A stretch of DNA of 64,000 bases from Curvularia sp. ZM96 (GCA_022457065.1 JAJGBQ010000002.1:5270001-5334000); one strand, 5' to 3'; counted from the stretch's first letter, positions 34,631 through 45,940 are shown. Notes: generated from the letters alone by a model not told the origin. A program made the numbers and translations.

Positions 34631-35577
34631 TTCTCTGAATAGTAGCCCTAAGCTATGAACTCTATTCTCTCTTTGTATCTTTTAGAAATAGATTGCGCTT
34701 ACCGTACAATACGACGGTTTGGTATAAGCGTCACGCGACCGCCTTACTTTCGCTAGTAGTAGGTGCGTCGAAAAGCTTATGCATTTTGTTGAAAGTCCGT
34801 CAACTTATAGTTAGCTTGTTGTATCACTATCTTATCCCGAGCACCATGAACGCCGAGGGCCCAAGAGGCTTGGGCACTCTGAAACGGGAGATAGAGAGTC
34901 GGTACCGTTATTGAGAGCTTGAATCACTGCAGCCAAGGGTGTGGTTGAGGCATAGTCCACGCATAGTTGCATGTAATTCAGTCGTCATGAGCTTTTCAGC
35001 CATAACGTTAGGATGCACAATGATTAACTACATCAGAGACGAGATTACGCGGCTGGCCCGGAAGGCTGGGTCCGTCTCTCGCGCTGATGACTGACGCAAG
35101 GATTAGAAACAAGGATAGATCCTCGCATGGTCGCGTGTGACGCGCTAATACTTAGTTACCGTTTATAGGTTATTATTCACAGTGTTTTGTTAACGTCTTT
35201 TGTGGATTTCTTTGACTTAGTAACTAATGTAAACTGATGTTCCTCATTAACAACCTACTGTCGAGATTTCAATGAAACATGCAGCCACGGATCGCACTAA
35301 AAAAAACTATTCCATAATAAAGAATATCATACCATAACCGATATGCCATCCTTGTAGAAGGATTCCAGATCCTGCTAACCAGAAATAGTCTGCATACCCG
35401 CTCCACTCCATTCCAGTACTGCTACATGGGGTGGGGTTATACTTTTCTTGTCTCGGTCCAGGTTAGGGCGAGATAGTTAGAGGTATGCCGTGGAGTTTGT
35501 CTGGAGATTCCGTGGAAAAGAGTTATAGGAGTTAACTGTTGGTAAAGACAATTCAATTCTATAAGGACATAGAATAA
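34631..35577. other. Spacer without a recognisable gene
   Basis: Composition becomes more balanced. Short frames only. A pyrimidine/GT-rich patch near 35395-35470 has no motif I recognise. Confidence 0.45.
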
Positions 35578-35582
35578 CTAAG

Positions 35583-35735
35583 TGTTGCAAACTGCGCAGC
35601 TGTCGGAAGCATGAGCTTTGTTAATAATCTCACCTACCGATTGACCGATAGCCTCTATATAAGCAGATGAGACGACGCAGATAAAATGAATCAATCCTCT
35701 TCACAATTTTTCCTCATGCACACAAGAGTGCGACA
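35583..35735 (+). mobile_element. Solo LTR, 153 bp, with CTAAG target duplication
   Basis: Begins TGTTGCAAACTGCG after CTAAG (35578-35582) and ends AGAGTGCGACA before CTAAG (35736-35740). A TATATAAGCAG promoter-like box lies near 35656. The perfect 5-bp duplication supports a solo LTR. A longer, RIP-affected relative in opposite orientation lies at 24174-24342. Confidence 0.92.
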
Positions 35736-35740
35736 CTAAG

Positions 35741-36853
35741 TATCAATCTGGGTAAGAGAAAAACTGAGAGTTGACCACAACGAGTGTACTTAATGAAATC
35801 CATCCACCCTTTATGCCCCTTGCCTCAGGTGCTGCCACCCCATCCCTCCCTTGGCCCTGCGCCCTTATGGGAGGTTTGTGATGACACGTCCCTCACTGCC
35901 GTTCCATCCTTAGCGGGATGACACATCACGTGATCGTCACCCGGCGACGATCGCTTCCTTCTGACGTGGACGGCAGTTGGCCTTCAACCCCTCATCCCTT
36001 CGTCAAGGAGAGAATCATTCCTGTTGATTGTAGCCCCCTCGTCCCTTCGTCAAGGAGAGAATCATTCCTGTTAATTGTAACAGGCGCGACTTCTGTGGAT
36101 TGCAGTCCGGACATTTTTCAGCCATTCGATACTGTCTGATCAGCATTAGCGCATCATCTCAGGATTGTTGAAAGGTTTCAACGCACATTGCAACAAGGTT
36201 GACTAGGCACCTTTTCTCAGTTCTCTTGTACTCTATACACCACCCTAAAACAATATATCTGTTGTGCTAACATGCATAAATCACTTGAGTGTAGTCGCAC
36301 ATGCTAGTTTCAAGACTTAGAATATTGCGATGTGTATTCTTCTATCTTTAAATCCATGTGAAAGCCTAGTGCATAAGTACTCAGACTTGTTTTTGCCACT
36401 TACCCAGAACGATTATGTAGTCCGTTGAATTCACCTAGTACAAGATCGCCCGCGATGCCTGTTCCTACGTCTTAGAGGACAGCACCTTCTCATGCGTATC
36501 TCTCTGTAAGCCCAGAATACCATATCAAGTCAGGTGGTCGTCCACTGGCCAATAATTCTGTATTTAAACTTGCTCTCAACAACATTACTACACAGAATAC
36601 AATACTTCTTCAACCCCACCTGCTTACACTTTCATTATTCTTTCTGCGAAACTAGCACCTGCAAGCCATTTCCCACTTCTGTCGTTCTCCACATAGTTCT
36701 AGTCCTGATCTTAGTCTATTGCAGCTTATGCCGCTACACATCAAAGGACGCGCCTTTCACTTCATTTGTTGTACCTGACATAGTAGGCTGGATGTCAACA
36801 CCGGCCCAACAGTTTTAGACTACCTAGTGCCAACGGCATAGTTTACCGAAGCA
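35741..36853 (+). repeat. Dispersed repeat P, less mutated copy
   Basis: Partner of 24453-25420. CA/TG dinucleotides are kept, so this is the better copy. It contains CATCACGTGATCGTCACC, a tandem duplication at 35991-36079 and about 140 bp (36500-36645) absent from the other copy. No protein is evident. Both copies lie just downstream of related LTR sequence, in opposite LTR orientations. Confidence 0.8.
35991..36079 (+). repeat. 47-bp tandem duplication inside repeat P
   Basis: The segment starting CTCATCCCTTCGTCAAGGAG and ending CCTGTTGATTGTAG is repeated at once with a period of 47 bp and three small differences. The other copy of repeat P has one unit. Confidence 0.9.
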
Positions 36854-38168
36854 GTGCATGTGACCAGGCTGAGCGGATGCTAGGCACATCAAGCATCCTA
36901 CGCCGCCCAGCCTCATAACTTGCGCTAGACAGCGTTCGCTATGTAAACGCACATTAGACTACTGCGCACGTAAGCAGAGTGCTAGCAGGCAGAGCAGTCC
37001 TACCTAGGTTGCCATTGTAGCGTCTCGCGAGACTCATGTTAACGAGGAAGGGTGCGCAGCGATGTAGGTCGTGTAGACGTAAAGATACTATCTTGCTGCG
37101 CACACTTTTCGCAGATCTATACTGCCGCAAAAAAACAGGGGGTGTTAGAGGAGAGTTAGGAGACGGCCCTAACAAAGCGAGCGACAACATGGTTAACAAC
37201 GCGCTTTCTAGCATCGGAGGCCGATGTGCTGGCAGAGCAGCAGCTACAGAATCGATACGCGTTGAGTTTGACTCTATGCAGCAACGCTGGCCTGGCGCCG
37301 AAGGTCCGGAAGGAAAAGTGTCTCGTTACCTAGGGACACACCTTGTTGCTTTTTCTTGTTGAGGTGGTGCATCCTTGTTGCCGTTACAGTGGCTTGTTGC
37401 TTCGGTTCGGCTAAAGTCATTGCTTCTGCGGCCTTGCCAAGACGTCAAAGAGCGAAAAGCGGGCTCGTCATGGAGCCCAATCAAAACTTCTCTAGCCGAT
37501 CATGACCACACCTGCCGCCAGCATGCCCGCTCTTGTTCAGAAGCCTACGATAAGAACCTGTGCATCACTTTATGAAGCCATGCTAAATATGGGAGATAAA
37601 TAAAGCGATACGGTCGCAGCCGCTGCCATTCGGTGTTGCTTTGTTGAGTGCCGAAGGGTCTGTTTGTCAAGTTGGATGTTGTGTTGAGATATTTTGCAAG
37701 TCTATGGGATTACTAATAAAAGGCGAGGTACTCTGGAGTTAATACCAACATTACATTTTGTCTTTACCTGCATCCCGTTAGCTTCCTGGTGGTTGGTCTA
37801 CTTGGTGAGCCAATCGTGAATATGAATTTCGGCAAAGATCTCGATTGCCTGTCACATGGAAAATTATGGAAATGACGTATCACATAGAAAGAAATAGGGC
37901 CCACATATTGCTCTCTAAGAACTTGTTGGGAGAGGAAGGTTTTCGTAATCACAGGTTGCAGATATCCCTCGTACAGTGGGCATGGAACCAAATGCTTATT
38001 GGACCAAGGAAACGGTCATGTCAGACATATATCCGCTCGTACAGCATCAGCACCATGGACCACTGAGTGAAAGGACATATAAATTGCAACAATCACTCTT
38101 AGGAATACCGTCCTATACTAACGCCGTGCCTGGTCGAATATCAAAGCATAGTCGTGGTCATCCCCAAC
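36854..38168. other. Transition zone from repeat block to gene block
   Basis: Includes repeat Q (37100-37345). The frames here (for example 37036-37362) overlap the repeat and show no family motif. From about 37.6 kb the composition is that of the gene region. The last few hundred bases should hold the promoter of the hydrolase gene. Confidence 0.45.
37100..37345 (+). repeat. Dispersed repeat Q, copy 2
   Basis: Less mutated partner of 23585-23825, opposite orientation. A plus frame through it reads KASDNMVNNALSSIGGRCAG and VEFDSMQQRWPGAEGPEGK, which might be a protein fragment of an unknown element. Confidence 0.7.
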
Positions 38169-39863
38169 ATGATAGGAACATCGATCTGGGACTACATTTT
38201 CATCCGGGCCTGCATATTTGTCTTACACTGGATTGCCCCTCTTAGTGTCCTCTGCTGTCTGATCTCTCTCTTCTATCCTCGACTCCACATCTCCTGGATA
38301 CTACAGGTCTGGGCTAGCCTCGAGACAGCGTTTTACCTCCTCGTATACCACCCACGCAAAATCTATCTACAAAGAGCAGCAACCCATCCGACCCCTCTAT
38401 CTCGCGAACAGCGTTCTGTGCTTTTCCAGCGCTGTCATCAGAATATCCCTGACCCGGAGCGTTATCTATTGAAATGGTTTAGGGACGCTCCGGCATCTGA
38501 GATCAAGCGGGAGAATGTTAAGGATTTCTTTCGGTGGGCATTTCTAAACACCGGAGAGCCTAACACAATGGAAGATGAAGAGCTAGAGGGGTATATTAAG
38601 ATGATGGAAGAGCTGCTAGAGAGGAGGATAGAACCTGGGAGGGGAAACGCAGACTGCTTTAGACTGACCCTTGACAAGGTCGATATGTTACATCGGAGCT
38701 TAACATGGTACCTGGTGAGTTTCGGCGGGATGACGCGCGACAATTTATCGTTCCATGATCCAAGCCATGTCGCTAACCTTGCTTCGTCTTATAGTGTGTG
38801 TCCATCGTTGACACGGTAGCGTCTGGCTACATGCGCTACCACTCCTTCAACTTCTATCGGACTTCTCTCCTTCGATTTCCCGCAGTCTTCCCCATGCGCC
38901 CCTTTACTCTTCTCACTCCCCATCGTTCTTTGGCGAAAACTCTCACTTACTGGCACCGTCCACACACTTCCGAAACTAGTCTCCCTGTTCTCTTTATCCA
39001 CGGTATCGGCATTGGACTCTACCCCTACATAGATTTCTTGGCCGAATTAAATTCAGAGGATGAAACAGACGGATCAGATGGAGAGATAGGTATCATCGCC
39101 GTGGAGATTATGTCCGTGAGCTTTAGGATTACAGGCGAGGCGCTAGGGAAAGGGGAAATGTGTCAGGAAATCGATTGCATATTGAAGGCACATAAGTGGG
39201 AAAAGTTTGTGTTGGTATCGCATTCGTGAGTGTTTTCTTCCCCTTTCTCTAACGGCGTCATCCCTATTGTAGTACCAGAATTGATCATGTGCAAAGTTAT
39301 GGGAGCGTAATTACTACGCATCTCCTTCATATGCCCCAGATCGCACAAAAGATTGGTCCAATGCTATTTATTGACCCGGTATCCTTTCTGTTACATCTTC
39401 CAGATGTAGCATACAACTTTGTAGGATCTCCTGAAATTCCTTCTGATAACTCTGAACTCATCACCCCCCAAATTAGATCTGCCGCAAACCAATCCGCGCC
39501 AATGAACACCAGCTTTATTACTTCGCCTCCAAAGACATGGGGGTCTCGCACACGCTCTTCCGGCGATTCTTTTGGAATGAGAACATTTTGTGGAAGGAGG
39601 ATATCCAGAATCACCATGTAACAGTGGTGCTCGGTGGAAAAGACCTAATCGTCGACACGGAGGTTGTTAAAGCGTACCTAACAGAGAATGAGAGTGTGAG
39701 GCCCCAAAAGGGGAGCTGGGAGGAAGGAGTATGGAAGGGAGACGGGTTGGATGTGCTGTGGTTTCCAGAATTAGATCATGCGCAGGTGTTTGATAAAAAG
39801 AGTACAAGGCTGAAGTTGGTGAATATCGTTAGGAGCTATTGTGGTCGGAGTAGTACACAGTGA
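38169..39863 (+). CDS. Alpha/beta-hydrolase fold protein, membrane-anchored, 483 aa
   Basis: Model: 38169-38714, 38795-39225, 39297-39420, 39513-39863. All three introns (80, 71, 92 bp) are GT-AG. The first two carry CTAAC branch sites, and phases match. The N-terminus has one or two hydrophobic helices (residues 8-45), so it is likely anchored in a membrane. The hydrolase core has an oxyanion-loop motif FIHGIGIG near 251 and a nucleophile elbow VSHSYGS with Ser326, which spans the exon 2/3 junction. Asp411 (GGKDLIVD) and His456 (ELDHAQ) are suitable triad partners. Fungi have many proteins of this layout with unknown substrates, so only a hydrolase or esterase-like activity is proposed. The ATG at 38169 was chosen because the frame further upstream offers no other ATG near it. 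The gene looks intact. Confidence 0.85.
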
Positions 39864-40263
39864 TTGGGCTGATAGCTGCACATTAATCGACGGTGGACAG
39901 GTATGAATATCTGCCTTCGTTGGATGAAGATAATGAAGGTCTATTTTCGGTCATCCATCATCATCACTCCTGCGATTGCTGTTGCCTCTTTTACGGTACC
40001 TGTATTTCCACCTATTCTAGAGCTTGGCCTCGGACGTTTACTTCCTGATTTTAGGAGGGTTTCTTTTTCTTTAGAGATTCTAGCTGTTAATAGCGCCTTT
40101 TTGAGGCTAAAACAGATATCTACTGACGTCAATTTCAGGTTCGCAGACACTAAACCTAAGGCGACGCGCGGCCCGCTCCTCATTCTCTGCTCTCCACACC
40201 AACACCACCCACAGCGTCAACCCAACTTCTGTAGCCACCTTTACCTCAACGAAAACCGCCAAC
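39864..40263. promoter_or_regulatory. Upstream region of the beta-tubulin gene
   Basis: No gene. The final 90 bp before the tubulin ATG are CA/CT-rich (CACCAACACCACCCACAGCG and following), typical of fungal 5' leaders of well-expressed genes. No clear TATA box was assigned. Confidence 0.5.
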
Positions 40264-41872
40264 ATGCGTGAAATCGTACGCATGCTCCCAACATCAGATT
40301 TTCGCTGGACGCGCATCCTTATCCGGTGTTTTGCATCAGGGTCGATACATTCAGAACAATAGCTAACGACGGCTTTTCGAGCAATAGATTCACCTCCAGA
40401 CAGGCCAATGCGTACGCTCGACCCCAACTCCCTCATTAAGATGGTAGCTGACAATTATTAGGGTAACCAAATTGGTGCTGCCTTCTGGCAAACCATCTCT
40501 GGCGAACACGGCCTCGATGGCTCCGGTGTTTACAATGGCACCTCGGACCTCCAGCTTGAGCGCATGAATGTCTACTTCAACGAGGTACTGTATTTGGCCT
40601 TCACTGCATAAGATGGATGCTGATCAATGGCAGGCCTCCGGCAGTAAGTTCGTTCCCCGTGCCGTTCTCATCGACTTGGAGCCTGGTACCATGGACGCTG
40701 TCCGTGCCGGACCGCTCGGACAGCTCTTTCGCCCCGACAACTTCGTTTTCGGTCAATCTGGTGCTGGTAATAACTGGGCAAAGGGTCACTACACTGAGGG
40801 TGCCGAGTTGGTCGACCAGGTCCTCGATGTCGTCCGCCGCGAGGCTGAGGGCTGCGACTGCATCCAGGGTTTCCAGATCACCCATTCCCTTGGTGGTGGT
40901 ACTGGTTCTGGTATGGGTACGCTTCTGATCTCCAAAATCCGCGAGGAGTTCCCGGACCGTATGATGGCCACCTTCTCTGTTTTGCCTTCCCCTAAGGTCT
41001 CGGATACCGTTGTGGAGCCCTACAACGCCACCCTCTCCATCCACCAGCTTGTTGAGAACTCCGACGAGACCTTCTGCATTGATAACGAGGTGTGTGGCAA
41101 GTTGATCCAGTGTTGTTAGAAGGAAGAAGCTCACTAGTTATAGGCCCTGTACGACATCTGCACGAGGACCCTCAAGCTAAATAGCCCATCCTATGGTGAC
41201 CTGAACCACCTTGTCTCCGCCGTCATGTCTGGTATCACCACCTGTTTGCGTTTCCCTGGCCAGCTCAACTCCGATCTGAGGAAACTGGCTGTTAACATGG
41301 TTCCCTTCCCTCGTCTCCACTTCTTCATGGTCGGTTTCGCCCCTTTGACCAGCCATGGCGCCCACTCCTTCCGCGCCGTCACAGTTCCCGAGCTCACGCA
41401 GCAGATGTTCGACTCCAAAAACATGATGACTGCCTCAGACTTCCGTAATGGCCGTTATCTGACCTGCTCCGCTTACTTCCGCGGTAAGATCTCCATGAAG
41501 GAGGTTGAGGACCAGATGCGCAATATCCAAAATAAGAACTCCTTGTACTTCGTTGAGTGGATCCCCAACAACGTCCAGACCGCTCTCTGCTCAGTCCCGC
41601 CGCGAGGCCTCAAGATGTCCGCTACCTTCGTCGGTAACTCCACCTCCATCCAAGAGCTCTTCAAGCGTGTCGGTGATCAGTTCACTGCCATGTTCAGGCG
41701 CAAGGCTTTCTTGCATTGGTACACTGGCGAGGGTATGGATGAGATGGAGTTCACTGAGGCTGAGTCCAACATGAACGACTTAGTCTCCGAGTATCAGCAG
41801 TACCAGGAGGCTTCTATCTCTGATGCCGAGGAGGAATACGATGAGGAGGCCCCTCTTGAGGTTGAGGAGTAG
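40264..41872 (+). CDS. Beta-tubulin, divergent second type, 447 aa
   Basis: Model: 40264-40275, 40388-40411, 40462-40584, 40634-41089, 41144-41872. The tiny first exons encode MREI and IHLQTGQC, as in other fungal beta-tubulin genes. The product forms the microtubule heterodimer with alpha-tubulin and binds GTP (GGGTGSGMGT loop). The length is exactly that of the family. It departs from the usual fungal sequence at several conserved spots: Ile5 for Val, FSVLPSP for FSVVPSP, TSHGAH for TSRGAH, QMFDSKNMM for QMFDPKNMM. The usual small intron within exon 3 (after GSGV) is absent. Positions tied to benzimidazole response are the sensitive types: His6, Phe167, Glu198, Phe200. The acidic tail ends EEEYDEEAPLEVEE. 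It is probably a tubC-like accessory paralogue rather than the main benA-type gene. No lesion is seen. Confidence 0.93.
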
Positions 41873-42285
41873 ATCGTCCTCGCAGCAGGAAGATGACCGT
41901 GGCTATCGCATGTGGCGATGTTCGCGCCACAACGCCGCTCTTGGAGCAGTTGGTTTCAACGCTAACTACCGTTACCCGATCCTTTTTACCTTGATCCCTT
42001 AATTCCAAAACATATCCTCACAATAGGAGCGAAGTAAATTACTCAAGCGTCAGGGAAGAGATTTCGAGAGAGACCGTGGTACTCCACTCAAGTAGGTTTA
42101 ACGAATTTCGGCACCATATGGGGCTCTGAGTTACAGAATTGAATAATATATTGATATGGTCTCTGATTAGGAGAATATATAAACCTACTTTCCTGTTTCG
42201 CCAGCATAAGTGACACGTCATACAGTGCTGTACCTCTGCAAACTCTTTCCTAGATCTAGCTAGATTCCAAACCGTACTCTTCACC
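41873..42285. other. Spacer between convergent genes
   Basis: Holds the 3' ends of the tubulin and endosulfine genes, which point toward each other. No further gene. Confidence 0.6.
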
Positions 42286-42767
42286 CTACTGTGCGTTTTT
42301 GCTTTTGTCAGTAGTCATCTGTTGGTGGAGGTGGCTAGCTTTTGTGACTTTATGACCCTCCTTTACACCTTTCTCTTGCTCACCAGAATCGTCCTTAATA
42401 TTGCTAGTAGCAGGAACAGGAGATGAAGGATGGGATATGCCCTTGCGAAGAGGGTGCTCTGTGCCGGTTTGTATCGGACCAATGTCAGATACTTTTTGCG
42501 CATGCGAGAGAGAAAAATCACCCGAATCGAAGTATTTGCGTCTCTGCAATTGAGTCTAGTCAGCTAATACATAACGTACTGACAAATATAGCGCGAAAAT
42601 ACCTCAAGTTGGTGATCAAGCAGATCCTCCCTTGCTGGGAGCTTTCCATAGCGGCGAAGCAAACGAACATCTTGCTCGGTAAGAGGCTTCCGTGGCGTGA
42701 GCATCTACACATAAGGTAGCAAGAGCAAACATACCTTAGAGCCGTCCTGATCCTGAGAACGGTTCAT
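42286..42767 (-). CDS. igo1: Endosulfine (Igo1/ARPP-19 family) protein, about 130 aa
   Basis: Model on the minus strand: 42767-42735, 42704-42603, 42543-42286. The protein reads MNRSQDQDGSK, then a helix LTEQDVRLLRRYGKLP, LLDHQLE, and the family hallmark KYFDSGDF, followed by a disordered tail rich in Ser/Pro/Lys. Endosulfines are phosphorylated on the Ser of FDSGD (here Ser52) by Greatwall/Rim15 kinases and then inhibit PP2A-B55, controlling mitotic entry or quiescence and mRNA protection. Intron 2 (42544-42602, 59 bp) is ordinary, with a CTGAC branch site. Intron 1 would be only 30 bp (42705-42734), unusually short, so translation may instead begin at the ATG at 42702-42704, giving 119 aa. 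The hallmark is intact. Most fungi have one main copy, and this divergent sequence may be a second. Confidence 0.85.
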
Positions 42768-45115
42768 TCTATAGAAATGCTGTGGGTTAGCGGAATATGG
42801 TAGGATTGGGGAATGTGGTAGGGTTGGGGAGGGCAGGAATAGCGTGTGGCCGAAGAACATCAAAGGTATTATGTAAATTGGAGTAATAGACGTTCTCCCT
42901 ATTTGCTAAACAAAGCTAGAGCATAGCTCGTGGTTGCTTGACTAGCTGGCAAAACAGCCACGCGTTATACCGGTATGGTGTTTGTCATCCACCTTCTAGC
43001 GTACGTTACTCCACAAACGCGTCTAGAAATTGCTAATAGTCTATAGTGTACAGACCGTCACCTTAGGTATCGTTGTATGCTTAGAGACTGGTACTAAACA
43101 CTGCTGTGGGATTGAGAGCTACTCCTAAGTGCAAAGCGGTGGTATGATACTTAAAGAGCTACGGCAAGTGAGCAAGCTCAGAATAAATGTCTTAGGTACA
43201 CTACGTCACTATGCGGTCAGCTAGTGTCATTGTGGCCCACATGTTCTAGAGCTGCTCCCCTTCGTCATCGTCCCTCCGCGCGTCCCAGATCCGACTGACT
43301 AGGTTTTACTAGAATCGGATCTGCCAAAAGTTCCCTGTGCTGCGGGTTGCGCTAGGTTGGCATGATGTGCGCCTAGCTAGCAAAAGCTGGCTAGTATTCC
43401 TCTTAATAGTTAGAATTTTGTCGTACGACTAAGAGGGCTTGCAACCGAGGACAGCCAAACCAATTTAGTGCCCCGCAAAATAAAACGAAGACTTCTAATT
43501 TTGCGCCGACTCGCTGATGAAAGAACAAGTAGGGTAAAGAGATCGTTTAGCTAGATGCGCTGCTGCTCCGCTTATCCTAGACGTGTTTATTCCTTTCTGC
43601 CGTAACTTAGTTCTGAAAATTACCCCCGAGCGCCGTTGTCGTGCTGTCATACGTTGGGTTTTCTTACTGAGGAGCTCTAGGATGCTAGGCCACACTACAT
43701 AGAGCGCCGTATCATACATGTATATGATACGCTGGGGAAGGCTTGTTCTGGTTCTGCTATCGCGCTAAGAACAGGATTCGAACTCTGGCGCGAAGCTTAA
43801 ATAAATCGAGGATTTGCAACCCGTGTAAGAGGGTGTAGTGAGGAGGCTCTCTTCCCGCAACACTTAGCCGTATCCTATAGGCGTCAGCTCTAGTTGAACG
43901 TTGCTATTTGTCCCACTATGCCGCTAACTTGCAGTTGATTTTGGTGGCGAGAGACCTACTCTGAAGGCATTACCCACTCCTTTCCACCCTTTGGCAGTTA
44001 TTGGGATAACCTTCCAGCATTAGTTGACTCGTACATTGTTACTGTTCTCTGATTGAAATTTGGGTTGATCTAGATGACCGAGTCCTTGCGAAGGAAACAT
44101 ACAGCCTAGTTCCTTCCTCGAGTCGGTTGAAACCTGATGCCGGCCATACTCATGCGCCTTCTGGGTGCTCTGCATCGACAACTCCTAGTCGGAACTAGTC
44201 AAGGGCGTGCTATAGGGTGCAGAAAATCAATCCATATGTATGGGCCCAAAGCCTTGACATCTTTCATGCATAGAGCACAACTGCAACCGTGGGTAGAGTA
44301 CAAAACCGATGTGTCCCTCTCCACTAAGGTTATGCGATGGATATCGCTGACAGCGCACATAACACGCCAATCCCATATCCGCAAACAAGGGCCCTCTCCA
44401 ACTCCGCTTTAGGCAATTAGCTGCGAAATTTGACTCTTGCCTGCACAACGCGCCGCTATCGGACATTGAACTGCTTGAGCTCTATTGCTCCGTTAATATT
44501 TATGTTAAAATAGCGAAGGAGGCCGTAATACCAGAGCCTAACTTACATCACCTAGTCGTACTCTGCAACATGAACGGAGGCCTGAGCCGACGCTACGGCT
44601 CAGGGCTCCAACACCACTAAGGTGAGCCTTAGTCCTTTGCCGGCCGCTCAGATTGTGTTGAGATAATTAAATGGTATTCTGAACATTCCCTGTGTCAAGC
44701 CCTGAGGCGTCCCTGATACATTTGTTCCTGGCAGCGCACATGGTCAAGTACCCGGCAATGAGTAGTGCAGAACACACTTGTGTGACGTCAGTGCCACAGC
44801 TGATTGGCCACGGCTTTCTTCCCCACAGGCGACGAATCCTTGCACCTAGTCGGACAACGGTGTGCATACGCTCTCCACCTTTGCAGTCCCTGCGTGACGC
44901 CATCAAAACTCATAAAGCTCAAAAACATCGCTTTTGTTGTCGTAGGCTAGGCGCTGTTGTGAACACGGCCTAACGTGCATGGCAAGCTCGTGCACGCTAA
45001 CCACACGAAAGCAGCACCTGAACTTGAGGTTAGCGAGGCCACGCACAATAGCCATGTTCTATTGTGGTGAGATCTATAGACCTTGATCGGACCCATAGAG
45101 CTATCTGAATTTGGC
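42768..45115. other. Gene-poor spacer
   Basis: About 2.3 kb with only short, unsupported frames. The composition varies between balanced and mildly AT-rich. A perfect hairpin lies at 44581-44604. A tRNA-like T-loop at about 43765 does not fold and was rejected. Confidence 0.5.
44581..44604. repeat. Perfect 9-bp hairpin
   Basis: CCTGAGCCG, loop ACGCTA, then CGGCTCAGG. The stem is GC-rich and perfect. It is not followed by a T-run and no gene borders it, so its role is unknown. Confidence 0.8.
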
Positions 45116-45940
45116 TTAGAGCTTGATTCTTCGGCCGTGCCGTGACTGAGCAGGTGATGGGCTTGCTGCAACACCTGGAGCTTTCCCACCACCCTGACGC
45201 TTCGTAGTTATCCTCTTTCTTATGGCTACGTCTGCGGTAGTCTTAAGGCTCGTTCTTTTGCCTTTTCGGGACGTTTTAAGAGCTTGTTCAAGTCGTTGAG
45301 TCCTACGAGCAGCTGCCCTAGAGGCTTGGCTAGCTGCCTTCTCTGACTTCTCTGCCTTCGCCTTCTCCCTCACTATCTCACTCGTCTCTCGTGCCCATGC
45401 CTTTGTTCCTTTGTTCCGTTGTTACAGAGCTTCGAGTGCTTTTTCTCGTAAACCAGAGTCTTCCTGAGCCTCCTTGCTTCGTGGGCAAGCGGGTCAACTC
45501 GAACGAAAAGAGAGCGACGTGATTGGCTAAACTTCTGTGCCTCCCTGTCATCCTTGTCCCTAGTAGTATCTTCTCTCCTGATCATCTGAGTTGGTGTTGC
45601 TGAACCTCTTGAGTAAAGAAGAAGGGTCAGGGTGGCATATACTGGTAGTTTTGAGGGATCGGAGTATTTGTTCCTCCTTGAACGAGCGCTGCCAGGGCTT
45701 ACAAAATTGGGGAAGCAAGTCTCTTTCTTTGATCGTTGGTAGCCCTTTTTTGTTTTTTCCAAGAAAAGCCATGAGATCGTCAGAGTAAGCCTCTGAGAGA
45801 GACTTGAACAAGCACACATCAAGCGGCGGCAACGTATGTGACTGAATGCGCGCATAGATTGCATAAGAACGGTACTGAATTCGTGCGCCCAGTGCGCATG
45901 ACCGCGATGTGCAGCCATCGCCTGCCTGCTTGGACTGCAC
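45116..45940 (-). pseudogene. pogo-like transposase C-terminal fragment
   Basis: Minus-strand frames encode SHTLPPLDVCLFKSLSEAYS (third catalytic Asp region, compare HTLQPLDVSMFKPLSTAYS-like sequence at 29470-29530), then KERDLLPQFCKPWQRSFKEE. After frame changes comes a basic coiled-coil tail (KAEKSEKAASQASRAAARR). It belongs to the same family as 28551-30422, is broken by frameshifts and lacks its N-terminal half. Terminal repeats were not found. RIP marks are weak here, so decay was mainly by indels. Confidence 0.85.

Noticed and set aside
36954..37362. Possible Starship captain or other recombinase in the frames around repeat Q
   Set aside because: No R-H-R-Y tyrosine-recombinase pattern could be seen; the frames coincide with a dispersed repeat.
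40601..41134. 177-codon minus frame
   Set aside because: Antisense shadow of beta-tubulin exon 4.
43763..43800. tRNA-like T-loop GGATTCGAAC on the minus strand
   Set aside because: The flanking bases do not form a T-stem (at most one or two pairs) and no acceptor or anticodon arm could be drawn.
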